Shown: one piece after another, positions 27,366 to 35,420 of the stretch
Numbering within the stretch: position 1 is the stretch's first letter
How the letters are laid out: every line of letters starts with the position of its first letter
The notes under the pieces: model-generated
Database searches by the model: none
The model's input: only the letters and a program-made list of their open reading frames with translations
Told to the model about the DNA's origin: nothing
Made by a program: the position numbers and the translations under genes
Assembly: GCA_044348005.1 (NCBI GenBank)
Contig: JBIKTR010000009.1
Location: forward strand, 1 to 64,000
Direction of reading: 5' to 3'
Length of the DNA: 64,000 nucleotides
Origin: JAJTHC01 sp044348005
GTDB lineage: Bacteria > Cyanobacteriota > Vampirovibrionia > Vampirovibrionales > JAJTHC01

Positions 27366-28247
27366 TTAGGCCAGAATGTGATGCAGTAACTCAATCACCA
27401 GCCCCTGAAAGCGAAGACCCACGGTGCTGTTGGTGGCCATGGCCATGACTTCTTCATGGTTTAAATCCTTGCCTTGCATTCCGGCTGCTAGGTTTGAAAT
27501 GCAAGAAATGGCCGCAATCCGCATGCCTGCATGACGAGCTGCCAACACTTCTGAAACCGTCGACATGCCCACCGCAGAAGCCCCCATCAGGCTCATCATC
27601 TTAATTTCAGCAGGCGTTTCATAGGCAGGGCCCGTTACCCCAGCATACACGCCTTCAAACAACTTAAAGCCTTGTGCTTGGGCATAATTCATCGCCACTT
27701 GCCTAAGTTCTGAACAAAAGGGGGACGTCATGTCAAAGAAACGAGGCCCTAAGAAATCAGGGTTTGTCCCAATCAAGGGATTAGTTCCCGTGAGGTTGAT
27801 TTGATCGTTGATCCACATTAAGGCACCGGGGTAAAATGCCTGTTGTAAGCCTCCAGCGGCGTTCGAAATAATCACGGTTTCAGCCCCGCAATAGCTTAAG
27901 GCCTGAAGCGGAAACACCACTTCCTGTATGCTGTAGCCTTCGTAATAGTGAAAGCGTCCGTTCATTAAGGCAATGGTGGCGGGTTCTGGCACACCTTTTA
28001 AGGTGGCTAAAATTAATTCGCCCGCATGCCCTTCTATGGTAGAAATGGGGAAATGAGGAATCTGTTGATAGGCAATACGTTCTTGAACGTTAAAGGCGTC
28101 ATTTTCAGCCAACGCTCCTAAACCCGAACCTAAAATAACCACCGCTTTTAAGGGGCTTTTTAATTTGGGACTTAAAAAGTGACGCACGTCTTTAATGCGA
28201 CGCTGTAACGCTTCTACGGACTGGAATACATTAGAGGCAGGAGTCAT
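27366..28247 (-). CDS. punA: purine nucleoside phosphorylase (trimeric type)
   Basis: The enzyme phosphorolyses (deoxy)inosine and guanosine to base plus ribose-1-phosphate. Motifs of the trimeric PNP class are ILGSGLGALAE (phosphate), STIEGHAGEL, MNGRFHYYEGYS, ISNAAGGLQQAFYPGALMWINDQINLTG, GVYAGVTGPAYETPAEIKMM (base and ribose site) and GMSTVSEVLAARHAGMR. Length of 293 aa is typical. It converges with nagA with only 6 bp between stops. A family 1 repeat begins 30 bp upstream of its start, so its promoter must lie within or beyond that element. Confidence 0.93.
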   Translation of the reverse strand: MTPASNVFQSVEALQRRIKDVRHFLSPKLKSPLKAVVILGSGLGALAENDAFNVQERIAYQQIPHFPISTIEGHAGELILATLKGVPEPATIALMNGRFHYYEGYSIQEVVFPLQALSYCGAETVIISNAAGGLQQAFYPGALMWINDQINLTGTNPLIGTNPDFLGPRFFDMTSPFCSELRQVAMNYAQAQGFKLFEGVYAGVTGPAYETPAEIKMMSLMGASAVGMSTVSEVLAARHAGMRIAAISCISNLAAGMQGKDLNHEEVMAMATNSTVGLRFQGLVIELLHHILA

Positions 28248-28277
28248 AAATAGTTGACCTTATTATGTTAAACTAAA

Positions 28278-28428
28278 TATAGTGTTTTAAATAATTTCCC
28301 CCTACAGTGTCTATACTTTGTCGCTACGCTTATTTTGTTCAGTCATGTAGGTCTATCTACATTTTTTCACAAAATAATCTAGGCTCCTCGTCTAGCCTAC
28401 TGTATGGAAAACTATTTAAAATACTATA
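28278..28428. repeat. family 1 MITE-like repeat, copy 2
   Basis: A 151-bp copy with ends TATAGTGTTTTAAA and TTTAAAATACTATA, in the same orientation as copy 1. It sits upstream of punA, in the gap it shares with the divergent gene at 28551. Confidence 0.8.
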
Positions 28429-28550
28429 ATGTTAATCATTTGTAACAAACCATTAAAGTTTTTATCATCATAATACGAACATAAAAACGTACGCGAATAA
28501 AATCGTGCAAAACAGTTTTATTTAATTTAACAACGTAAGTATAATGGAAA

Positions 28551-29060
28551 GTGATGATTGTTATGTCAAACAAACAGATTTGGTCCCGTTGGTATGAAAA
28601 AGACAAAGAAGTGCTGGCGTTAGTCACTAACCTAAAGCGAATGAACCAATGGCAAGTGGAAGCATATGCCAAAGTAATTATTCGCCAAGCCAGTGAAATG
28701 CAACTTAAAAATAGCGAAAGTTTTATGTTGCAACACGGCAGCGACAAGCACCTTTCCCTCTTGAAGTCTATGGGTCGTAAACGTTGGTACGACAAAAACA
28801 AGTATGCCTACCGAAGCTTTAACGCCTTGTACTTAATGGATGATCATGCGCGTCGAGAAATTGCCCGCTTACTTAACGAAAGCACCCATTTATTACACAC
28901 GTACATGGGGCGTTGTGAATCTTATGGTTTAGAAGCCAATAGGGCTGTATTTGAACAACTTTTATTGATGTGGGTTAGCGAAAGTGAGCAAGACGCTTAC
29001 GATTACATTGACAAACTCGAACTAGAAGGGTGTTTAACCGTCTTGCCGAGTGCGTGTTAG
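28551..29060 (+). CDS. unknown small soluble protein
   Basis: A protein of up to 169 aa with no family I recognise. It is rich in Leu, Arg, Lys and aromatic residues and predicted mostly helical (WSRWYEKDKEVLALVTNLKR; RREIARLLNESTHLLHTY). There is no signal peptide or membrane helix. The start is uncertain: ATG at 28551, 28554 or 28563. A GGAAAG at 28543 favours the second or third. It has its own promoter-like TATAAT at 28538-28543 and a strong terminator, so it is a single-gene unit. A DNA- or RNA-binding role is a guess only. Confidence 0.6.
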   Translation: MMIVMSNKQIWSRWYEKDKEVLALVTNLKRMNQWQVEAYAKVIIRQASEMQLKNSESFMLQHGSDKHLSLLKSMGRKRWYDKNKYAYRSFNALYLMDDHARREIARLLNESTHLLHTYMGRCESYGLEANRAVFEQLLLMWVSESEQDAYDYIDKLELEGCLTVLPSAC

Positions 29061-29104
29061 GTTTAACGATCGAATAAAGCATTCAGATTCCCAAACAATT
29101 CCCC

Positions 29105-29135
29105 TGGAACGATATCACAATCGTTCCATTTTTTT
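29105..29135 (+). terminator. Rho-independent terminator
   Basis: TGGAACGAT pairs with ATCGTTCCA around a six-base loop and is followed by seven T. It serves the gene ending at 29060. Confidence 0.9.
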
Positions 29136-29140
29136 ATGTC

Positions 29141-29181
29141 TAGTGTTCGAAAGATGAAACAGGCGATGAGGCCATTCATTC
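29141..29181. repeat. family 3 short repeat, copy 2
   Basis: TAGTGTTCGAAAGATGAAAC followed by AGGCGATGAGGCCATTCATTC. The match to 49624-49664 is about 36 of 41 bases. It lies in a 517-bp gap (29061-29577) that otherwise holds only the terminator at 29105, AT-rich promoter-like words (TATAAT at 29361) and the leader of the 29578 gene. Confidence 0.6.
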
Positions 29182-29577
29182 GTTTAAACTTGGCTATATT
29201 AAGCCCCCATCCCTTATTCGATTGTTTTTATAATTGGATGTAAACATTTATTAAGAACCCTTTCCCTTTTTTGAATTATAAGGTAGGATGAAACTTGTAT
29301 GTTATGTAAAACATTTTTCAAAAGTTTTCAACATAATCTATTGCTTTTATCACTTTCGTGTATAATGGTGAAACCCTCTGTTTTTTTAAGCCACTTAAAA
29401 GGAGATTTAATCTTAGGATTGATGCTCGATGTAACAAAGTCCTCTAAACTGATGATATAGTAAAATGCAATCACTCCATCAGAATGAATTATGATAGCAT
29501 CAAGGTGTATTATAATTCAACGTAGAGAGAGACCCTACATCTAACACACCCCTAAAACACTGCGGAGATCTAAGATC

Positions 29578-29922
29578 ATGGTAGATTCCATTCAATCTTC
29601 ACGCTTGAGTTCAGCCACCAGTTCAACCGTTCGGTTGACTCCCCTCCAAGAAAATCCATTAGTAAAATTAACCCCCGTTTCCCTTCAAGACGAAAATAGC
29701 AGTGAAGACGTTAGCATTTCTGAAGAAGCGAAAAAAAAATTTTCTTCTGAAGCCGAGACACTCAAGTTTGTTCGTAAGATTGAAGCCCAAGAAGTTTTTC
29801 CCAACGAACGCCTTACTGAATTAAAAGCCCAATTTCAAAGCCCTGAAGGATTGAACGCTTACCTAGATTCCCTTGACACCGAAAATCTAGCCAAAACCCT
29901 TTTAGATCAAAAAATCATTTAA
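29578..29922 (+). CDS. FlgM-like candidate anti-sigma-28 factor
   Basis: A 114-aa protein with a disordered, Ser/Thr-rich N-terminal half and a helical C-terminal half. VSISEEAKKKF (about 47-57) followed by VRKIEAQEVFPNERLTELKAQF and ENLAKTLLDQ resembles the FlgM layout: a V-x-I/L-S-x-x-A motif, then helices with K-x-x-I-x-x-G-x-Y and iA-x-x-Ll. The key G-T-Y segment is replaced by SPEGLNAYLDS, so similarity is partial. In FlgM systems this protein holds sigma-28 until the hook is complete. Flagellin and fliW-csrA in this window give a plausible context. The call is inference. GGAG lies 13 bases before the ATG. Confidence 0.4.
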   Translation: MVDSIQSSRLSSATSSTVRLTPLQENPLVKLTPVSLQDENSSEDVSISEEAKKKFSSEAETLKFVRKIEAQEVFPNERLTELKAQFQSPEGLNAYLDSLDTENLAKTLLDQKII

Positions 29923-29959
29923 GTTTATTTTTTTATTTTACCTTAGAGAGAAAAGCCAG

Positions 29960-29995
29960 AACCCTGTGATACTTCGGTAGCATGGGGGTTTTTTT
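29960..29995 (+). terminator. terminator with a cUUCGg tetraloop
   Basis: CCCTGTG pairs with CATGGGG (two G-U), with an inner TAC-TTCG-GTA cap, followed by seven T. It lies 38 bp after the FlgM-like gene. Confidence 0.8.
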
Positions 29996-30006
29996 ATGGA
30001 AAGCTT

Positions 30007-30027
30007 CCTTTCGCAGCGCTTTCTATA
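30007..30027. repeat. family 2 right-end fragment
   Basis: CCTTTCGCAGCGCTTTCTATA is the inverted terminal repeat of family 2 elements, standing alone between the terminator and the M14 peptidase gene. Confidence 0.45.
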
Positions 30028-30082
30028 GCCGTTTTGACGCTGAAGGCTTATAATAATGTAAAAAGGAAAGACTCCCCCTGTT

Positions 30083-30805
30083 ATGCGAAACAACGTTCAG
30101 CATTTGTGTTTAGGACATTCGGTTCAAGGCTTGCGTGTGGACTTCCACTGCTTTGACGCGCAAGCCCGCCCCCCCTTTTCTTCTTTACAAGACATTCCCC
30201 CGCTAGATGCGTTATTTCTAGGGGCCTTTCACGGGGATGAGCCTGAATCGGCAGAACTTTGCTTTCGGCTCCTGCACGATTTGCATCATGATGCCACGCT
30301 GGGTGAAGGGTTGCGATTGGGCGTTGTGCCGATCGTAAACCCTGACGGCTTATTGCGCAAGACCCGAAAAAACCAGCGTAACGTCGACCTAAACCGCAAT
30401 TTTGAAACCCATAACTGGGCAGCCTCTTCCCCTGAAGATCCTTACCATGGCGGGGTGCTCCCCTTTAGCGAACCTGAAAGCCGGTACATCGCTCAACTGG
30501 TCAACACCACCACACCCACGTTGATTGTGAGTTACCACACGCCGTATCGTCTCATCAATTACGACGGGCCTTTGCCTCAAGCGGAAGAACTGGCTGAATG
30601 CTACGCCCACGCGTGTGCTTACCCTGCTGAAGCCAGTATTGGCTACCCCACACCGGGATCTTTTGGGAATTGGGCGGGGGTGGAGCGAGGCATCCCCGTA
30701 TTGACGGTGGAACTGCCTGAAGGCGAGCGAATGAATGACTTGTGGCCGGTGCATCGTGGGGCAATTATTGAGGTATTTAATACATTAAAAGGGAGTATTA
30801 TATGA
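30083..30805 (+). CDS. M14-family zinc peptidase, murein-peptide amidase (MpaA-like)
   Basis: M14 peptidases use one zinc held by an HxxE...H set. Here FHGDEPES carries the His and Glu, PIVNPDGLLRKTRKNQRNVDLNRNF the substrate-binding Arg/Asn region, SYHTP the third zinc His, and LTVELPEGE the catalytic Glu. The 240-aa length and the DLNRNF block match MpaA-type enzymes, which cut the L-Ala-D-Glu-meso-DAP tripeptide during peptidoglycan recycling. No signal peptide is seen, so it acts in the cytoplasm. The next gene overlaps by 4 bp (ATGA), so the two are translationally coupled. Confidence 0.82.
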   Translation: MRNNVQHLCLGHSVQGLRVDFHCFDAQARPPFSSLQDIPPLDALFLGAFHGDEPESAELCFRLLHDLHHDATLGEGLRLGVVPIVNPDGLLRKTRKNQRNVDLNRNFETHNWAASSPEDPYHGGVLPFSEPESRYIAQLVNTTTPTLIVSYHTPYRLINYDGPLPQAEELAECYAHACAYPAEASIGYPTPGSFGNWAGVERGIPVLTVELPEGERMNDLWPVHRGAIIEVFNTLKGSII

Positions 30806-31098
30806 TTGTTCACGAACTCGAATTGGCGGTGGAATCCCTAGACGGCTGGCACTTGGTAAAGACGCCTGTCTCTGCTATTGAAAAGTCGTTTCAATTCCCC
30901 GACTTCAAGCACGCTTGGGCGTTTATGAATTACGTCGCCTTGCACGCTGAAGCCATGAATCATCACCCGCATTGGTCGAACATCTACAATCGTGTCCACA
31001 TTCAACTCAGCACGCACGATGCGGTGGGCTTGTCTGCCAAAGACATCGCACTGGCACAAGCCATTGACGCTTACTTCAACGATGCCAACAAGTCCTGA
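30802..31098 (+). CDS. phhB: pterin-4a-carbinolamine dehydratase
   Basis: PCD/DCoH dehydrates 4a-hydroxytetrahydropterin. The 98-aa protein carries the family signature: EAMNHHPHWSNIYNRVHI followed by LSTHDAVGLSAKD, with the catalytic histidines. The N-terminal W-H-L-V motif follows LDGW. No phenylalanine hydroxylase is in the window; in many bacteria PCD stands alone and may serve molybdopterin or other pterins. It overlaps the M14 peptidase by 4 bp upstream. Its 3' end overlaps the convergent TPR gene by 28 bp. Confidence 0.92.
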   Translation: MIVHELELAVESLDGWHLVKTPVSAIEKSFQFPDFKHAWAFMNYVALHAEAMNHHPHWSNIYNRVHIQLSTHDAVGLSAKDIALAQAIDAYFNDANKS

Positions 31099-31823
31099 AC
31101 AGGGGTATATTCCGCATTGATTGAAAGGGCTTGCCGTAACATCAGCTTGGCCTTGTGACGCTGTTTCATTTCAAGGTACAACTGCCCCAAGTGAAAATAA
31201 TTTTCAGGATCCAACGGATTTTTTTCCAAACTACGTTGCAGTAAAAAATACGCCTGTTGCAATAAACCATTGGCCGTAAACACACGCCCCACCAGCTTAA
31301 ACACTTCAGGGTTTAGTAAGGCAAAACTATTCAGGTAAGCCATCACTTGTTCCATGCAGTCTAGCGCGTCAAAGCGAAACATCAGCATCAAGTCGCCTTC
31401 TAATCGGTTACGCAAATGCAGAAAACTCGGCCATACATTCAACTGGTTACTACACGCACGAAACACCACTTCTGCCCAATACGCCTGTCGCTTGGGGGTT
31501 AAGGAAGCAATCATTTCTCGTGCGGGTTGATATTGTCGCATACAAATAAAGCCCAAACAGGCTTGTTCAAACCGCCCATATCGCTTCCATAGCAGGGTGG
31601 CTTCTTTGAGTTGCCCCGTTTGAAGATAAGCGTGACTGGCTACATCAATCAAAGCATTCTGAAAAGGAATACTTTGACTAGATAGCCCCCCAAAAAAAGG
31701 ATCAATCGGCAATAACTGGAGGGCTTTACGAGCGTCCTTTTCAACAAAGAGGGCGTGGCGGGCGGGTAGCAGATCGGCCCAGTGGAGTAAGGCCACTTCT
31801 TTGGCTGATGTTCCTGTAAACAT
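31071..31823 (-). CDS. TPR-type helical repeat protein
   Basis: A 250-aa cytoplasmic protein built of helical repeats. The C-terminal part has clear TPR motifs (LLQRSLEKNPLDPENYFHLGQLYLEMKQRHKAKLML in pieces), and earlier repeats are degenerate. TPRs mediate protein-protein binding; the partner is unknown. It starts 28 bp after csrA, so it is the third gene of a fliW-csrA-TPR unit and may relate to flagellar control. Its ribosome-site region is a run of ten G (31828-31837 on the plus strand as C), which is odd. Confidence 0.7.
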   Translation of the reverse strand: MFTGTSAKEVALLHWADLLPARHALFVEKDARKALQLLPIDPFFGGLSSQSIPFQNALIDVASHAYLQTGQLKEATLLWKRYGRFEQACLGFICMRQYQPAREMIASLTPKRQAYWAEVVFRACSNQLNVWPSFLHLRNRLEGDLMLMFRFDALDCMEQVMAYLNSFALLNPEVFKLVGRVFTANGLLQQAYFLLQRSLEKNPLDPENYFHLGQLYLEMKQRHKAKLMLRQALSINAEYTPVQDLLASLK

Positions 31824-31827
31824 AAAT

Positions 31828-31837
31828 CCCCCCCCCC
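31828..31837 (-). repeat. G10 homopolymer in the TPR gene leader
   Basis: Ten consecutive G (minus strand) end four bases before the ATG of the TPR gene, where a ribosome-binding site is expected. Such tracts slip during replication. Confidence 0.6.
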
Positions 31838-31850
31838 CTTTAAAAGGCGA

Positions 31851-32129
31851 TCACTGGCTATTTTGATTGATTTTAGGAGGAGCCTCTTTTTTAGAAAGGG
31901 TGGTCACTTTAGTTAGGGTGTCACTGACTGAAGGGTGGGTATTCGCCTTTTGTTGAGCCTTCTTATTGCTGACCACGATTTCTTTATAAATTTCTTCACG
32001 ATGCACCATCACGTGTTTGGGGGCTTCTACACCAAGCTTCACAACATCCCCACGTACATCCAATATGGTGACAAAAACTTCATTGTCTATGACAATTTTT
32101 TCACCCAATTTACGGCTCAAAATAAGCAT
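31851..32129 (-). CDS. csrA: carbon storage regulator CsrA
   Basis: CsrA is a dimeric RNA-binding protein that blocks ribosome access at GGA-containing leaders. The core MLILSRKLGEKIVIDNEVFVTILDVRGDVVKLGVEAP and VMVHREEIYKEI is canonical, including the N-terminal strand and the LRRxEI-like RNA-contact region (VHREEIYKEI). At 92 aa it has a tail about 30 residues longer than E. coli CsrA, rich in Lys, Gln and Thr. It lies 49 bp after fliW, the arrangement of species where FliW binds and inhibits CsrA. Flagellin mRNA is the likely target. Confidence 0.95.
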   Translation of the reverse strand: MLILSRKLGEKIVIDNEVFVTILDVRGDVVKLGVEAPKHVMVHREEIYKEIVVSNKKAQQKANTHPSVSDTLTKVTTLSKKEAPPKINQNSQ

Positions 32130-32178
32130 ATCGACTTCCTTTTTTAGAAAAGTGTTACATCAGCAAACAACGACTTGT

Positions 32179-32700
32179 TTAGGAGTTCACTTGCGTTTGC
32201 TTGCTTCGAATCACTTCAAGTTGAATGGAACCGTCCGCATCGATGGCTTCATCAGGAATGAGTCGTACTTTTGTCCCATACGTTTCAGGGTCTGCTAAAA
32301 TAAGTTGCATCGCCTGACGGGTTTCACTATGAAAAACAAGGGGGCCTAAAAAATTCGCCGTCATGTGTAAGGGATTTTCTTCAGGAACCGTCACCAAGGT
32401 CAGAACTTGAGCCTCTTCGGCACGTTGAATGTTTAAAGTCGAACACGCTTCTGGAGGCAAGTTGAACTCATAATTATACCCAAATAACGTGGGATTCGTT
32501 ACCACAAATGCCAACGCAGGGTCTTCTAAAGACTGTAACCATTTAAAGGGCGAATCCTCATCATGATCAAACAAGGCAAACTCTTTGAGCGAATCAAAGC
32601 CCAAAATGGGTTGTACAAACGTAATGATAGAGGCTTCATCCACGCTAACGGCACCAAATCGTTCCGTTTGGAATTGACGTAATGGGGGAGACATAGTCAT
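32179..32700 (-). CDS. fliW: flagellar assembly factor FliW
   Basis: FliW binds free flagellin and, when released, binds CsrA to relieve repression of flagellin translation (partner switch known from Bacillus and Campylobacter). The 173-aa protein shows the family pattern: TERFGAVSVDEASIITFVQPILGFDSLKEFALFD, SPFKWLQSLEDPALAFVVTNP, VTVPEENPLHMTANFLGPLVFHSETRQAMQLILADPETYGT. It is slightly longer than usual, with a C-terminal extension. It is first in the unit with csrA. Confidence 0.93.
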   Translation of the reverse strand: MTMSPPLRQFQTERFGAVSVDEASIITFVQPILGFDSLKEFALFDHDEDSPFKWLQSLEDPALAFVVTNPTLFGYNYEFNLPPEACSTLNIQRAEEAQVLTLVTVPEENPLHMTANFLGPLVFHSETRQAMQLILADPETYGTKVRLIPDEAIDADGSIQLEVIRSKQTQVNS

Positions 32701-32838
32701 ACAAGGGGGCTCCTAAAAAAAGGGATTCTCTCTATTATTTTACAAGTTTACATGATTTTTGGCTTGTTTTTCTTGTTTCGGTTTTCAACGCCCTTTTTTT
32801 CATTTAAACAGGGGACTCTTAAAGCGCTGTAAAAGTCC

Positions 32839-32870
32839 TGTCCCCTCTCCTGATTTTAGGAGAGGGGACA
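32839..32870. terminator. strong 12-bp hairpin after the 32881 gene
   Basis: TGTCCCCTCTCC pairs perfectly with GGAGAGGGGACA around TGATTTTA. On the minus strand it follows the stop at 32881 by 10 bp, but no clear U-run follows. The loop and right arm resemble the interior of the family 2 element at 19318. Confidence 0.45.
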
Positions 32871-32880
32871 AAGCCATTTT

Positions 32881-33162
32881 TTATTTATTCAACGCACGAT
32901 ACAACGCCTGTTGCATGAGGTTCAACTGTTGTTGCATGGATTGCAATTGTTGATGTAAATCATTCAAGTGCGTTTGAATTTCACTTCGTTTCAGGTAATG
33001 TTCAGCCACATACGCCTTCAGCTCATTATGTTCCCCGTAAGACACAAAAACTTTCAGCGTTAGTAACCAAGAAAGTACGCCCACCCCACAGGCACTCATC
33101 CACAGGCCAAGCTGCCAAGGCGAAGAGGCCAATAAGGCGTTCATTAGGTTGGTATGTTCCAT
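32881..33162 (-). CDS. small membrane protein with coiled coil
   Basis: A 93-aa protein with one membrane helix at about 15-38 (WQLGLWMSACGVGVLSWLLTLKVFV) followed by a Gln/Leu-rich heptad region (LNDLHQQLQSMQQQLNLMQQAL), a likely coiled coil. The start at 33162 (MEHTN) follows AAGAAG; upstream codons to 33252 are Lys/Arg-rich and unlikely. I recognise no family. Its position between fliW and the aminopeptidase gives no functional clue. Confidence 0.6.
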   Translation of the reverse strand: MEHTNLMNALLASSPWQLGLWMSACGVGVLSWLLTLKVFVSYGEHNELKAYVAEHYLKRSEIQTHLNDLHQQLQSMQQQLNLMQQALYRALNK

Positions 33163-33300
33163 AAGTCTTCTTCTTCTTTCCTTTTTTACGCTTTGTTCAA
33201 CTCCATTTAGTATAGCAAAGTAAGCCTTCTTAACCCAGTGCTTAAAACACACGATTTTTAAGCATGGTAGGCTTTGTGACGTTTTTTAACCAAAAAACAA

Positions 33301-35142
33301 CTAAATCGTGCCAAACCCCTTGCAGGTTTGATGCAACCATTCCAGCGCCACTTCGTCTTTACCTTGTAAGCGGGGGCTCATTTTTTCAAAACAGGTGGTA
33401 TGATACCACGCCAACCAACTTTTTTCTGCTGAAGTCAGCAAGGCTTCTTCAATTAAATGCGTGGCAAAGGGAATCCAATTCAATAGTTCAAAACCATACC
33501 ACACCCCTTGAGGCGTCCCGGCTTGCAAGGCTTGGTTGACTTGTACGACTATCGCGAGGTTTTCTAAACGAATGCCCCCCCAATCGGGCACATAGTAACC
33601 CGGTTCGATGCTATTAACCGTATGCAGCGTCATGGGTTCGGTGTACACCTTTGAAATGCCGTTGGGGCCTTCATGCACGTTTAAAAAGCACCCCACTCCA
33701 TGCCCCGTTCCATGCGCATAATCATAACCCGCCTGCCATAAGGGATGCCGACACACGCCATCCAACTGAGCCCCTGTTGTGCCTTTGGGAAACACGGCTG
33801 ATGCCCCCGCAATATGAGACTTGAGCACATGGGTATACGCGTGCTTATGGGCGGGACTTGGCACGGTTTGATCAAACGTAGTGGTTCGTGTAATATCAGT
33901 CGTACCAAAGGGGTATTGCGCGCCTGAATCGAGTAAAATCCAGTCTCCCCTAGACGCCTTTACTGCTGAAGACGGTGTACTGTAATGAGTCACCGCACTA
34001 TGACGCCCTATCCCTGCAATGGTATTGAAGCTCAACTCCACGGCCCCTTCCGCCTTATAAAAGGCGTCAATGGTGTCGGCCAATTCTCTTTCAGAAATGA
34101 ATTGGCCCGCTTTTGCTTTCGCATCCAGCCACGCCAAGGTTCGAATGACCGCCACAGAAGAACGGGCGTTGGCTTCTCGCATTCCCGCCAGTTCTTCGGC
34201 CGTTTTCACGGATTTTTCTCGTTGAAGCAGATTCGGCCCAACTTTAAGACGCGTGCCGTCTTGAGACAAGGCATTTGCCACGGCTTGGCTATGGGCTGCA
34301 GGGGTCCAGTACACGGTTTTATGGTGAGCAAGCTTGGGTAGTTCTTCCCAAATCGACGCATAGGGCCTTAGGGTAAGGCCATTTTCTTTTAGGTGATAAA
34401 TCGCCTGTTGGGTGGAAGGACTCGCATCAGGAGCATCCGCAAACAGGAGGGCTTGGGTGGAATCCACCCACAAAAAGGCGTGAAACACAGGGTTGTAAGG
34501 AATATCTCTTCCGCGGGTATTGGTAAACCACGCGATGTCATCTAGCTTACTAACGAAGATACCGTCACAAGACGCGTCTGCCAAAGCGCGTTGCAACCAG
34601 CTCAGCTTGTCTTGAGTGGGGCGACCGTGGACGTGGGCGTCCACCGTTTGCCATGAAGGCGAACAACCCGCCGTCCCCTCCCTATTCGAAGTGCCAGACG
34701 CAAACAGCGATTGCACAGGGTTTTCTTCCAGCGCCAAAAAACGTAGGGCCAAAGGTGCTGTAGTCTCTTCTAGCCCCGCCAATAAGGAAGCACTGACAGT
34801 TTTCGGATCATATGCCACAACCGCCCCATGGGCCAGTGTTGCCAAGCATTCTTTTAACGTGGGGTGACCTTCCAGCCCGATTTTAGAGACCTTTACATGC
34901 GTTTGTGGGACTTCGGCTTCAGCCTGTTCGTAATAACGACCATCCGCAAAAAGCCATACGGAGTCTTGAAGCACGAGGGCATCACCCGCAGAACCTGTAA
35001 AACCAATGAGAAAATCACGCAACTTGGCGTGTTCAGCCAAGTATTCGTTTAAATGCACGTCGTTATGGGGGAGCAAGAAGGCATCCCACTGGTTTTGCTT
35101 TAAAACGGCTTGCAGGGCTTCAATTCGTTGGGTATAGGGCAT
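33301..35142 (-). CDS. pepP: M24B Xaa-Pro aminopeptidase (long, three-domain form)
   Basis: A metallo-aminopeptidase that removes N-terminal residues before proline. At 613 aa it has two creatinase-like N-terminal domains (QNQWDAFLLPHNDVHLNEY; DDIAWFTNTRGRDIPYNP) and the pita-bread catalytic domain. Metal ligands are visible in LLDSGAQYPFGTTDITRT (two Asp), GTGHGVGCFLNVHEGP (His), SIEPGYY (Glu) and GGIRLENLAIV (Glu). It belongs to the long aminopeptidase-P group found in eukaryotes and some bacteria rather than the 440-aa E. coli form. No signal peptide, so cytoplasmic. Confidence 0.9.
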   Translation of the reverse strand: MPYTQRIEALQAVLKQNQWDAFLLPHNDVHLNEYLAEHAKLRDFLIGFTGSAGDALVLQDSVWLFADGRYYEQAEAEVPQTHVKVSKIGLEGHPTLKECLATLAHGAVVAYDPKTVSASLLAGLEETTAPLALRFLALEENPVQSLFASGTSNREGTAGCSPSWQTVDAHVHGRPTQDKLSWLQRALADASCDGIFVSKLDDIAWFTNTRGRDIPYNPVFHAFLWVDSTQALLFADAPDASPSTQQAIYHLKENGLTLRPYASIWEELPKLAHHKTVYWTPAAHSQAVANALSQDGTRLKVGPNLLQREKSVKTAEELAGMREANARSSVAVIRTLAWLDAKAKAGQFISERELADTIDAFYKAEGAVELSFNTIAGIGRHSAVTHYSTPSSAVKASRGDWILLDSGAQYPFGTTDITRTTTFDQTVPSPAHKHAYTHVLKSHIAGASAVFPKGTTGAQLDGVCRHPLWQAGYDYAHGTGHGVGCFLNVHEGPNGISKVYTEPMTLHTVNSIEPGYYVPDWGGIRLENLAIVVQVNQALQAGTPQGVWYGFELLNWIPFATHLIEEALLTSAEKSWLAWYHTTCFEKMSPRLQGKDEVALEWLHQTCKGFGTI

Positions 35143-35192
35143 GACGTTATGTTCTTTATCTTCTTAATATGAGTAGGTTCATTTTAGCATAA

Positions 35193-35212
35193 TATAGAAG
35201 GCTCTGCAAAAG
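35193..35212. repeat. family 2 left-end fragment
   Basis: TATAGAAGGCTCTGCAAAAG matches the terminal repeat of family 2 elements. The downstream part diverges, and no right end is seen before the gene at 35421. Confidence 0.45.
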
Positions 35213-35420
35213 TGGGGGTGTTCTTGGTAACATCAGGGTATAAAATTGTTTTGAAGAGTTTCTTAGGCACTTTGCCGATTATTGACTCAAGGAGCTTGCT
35301 CGCCAAAGCCTTGGTGAAGACCAAGAAGCGATCGGCGTTTTAGGGGTGGATGCTCTAGCCATTTAAGCGGTTTCGATTTAGAATAAGGAAACGTATTCCT
35401 TAAACCATTGAAACGATGCC

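Noticed and set aside
35288..35368. Short open stretch reading like a TPR fragment (SLGEDQEAIG...ALAI)
   Set aside because: Only 26 codons with no start; similarity is too weak to call a remnant.
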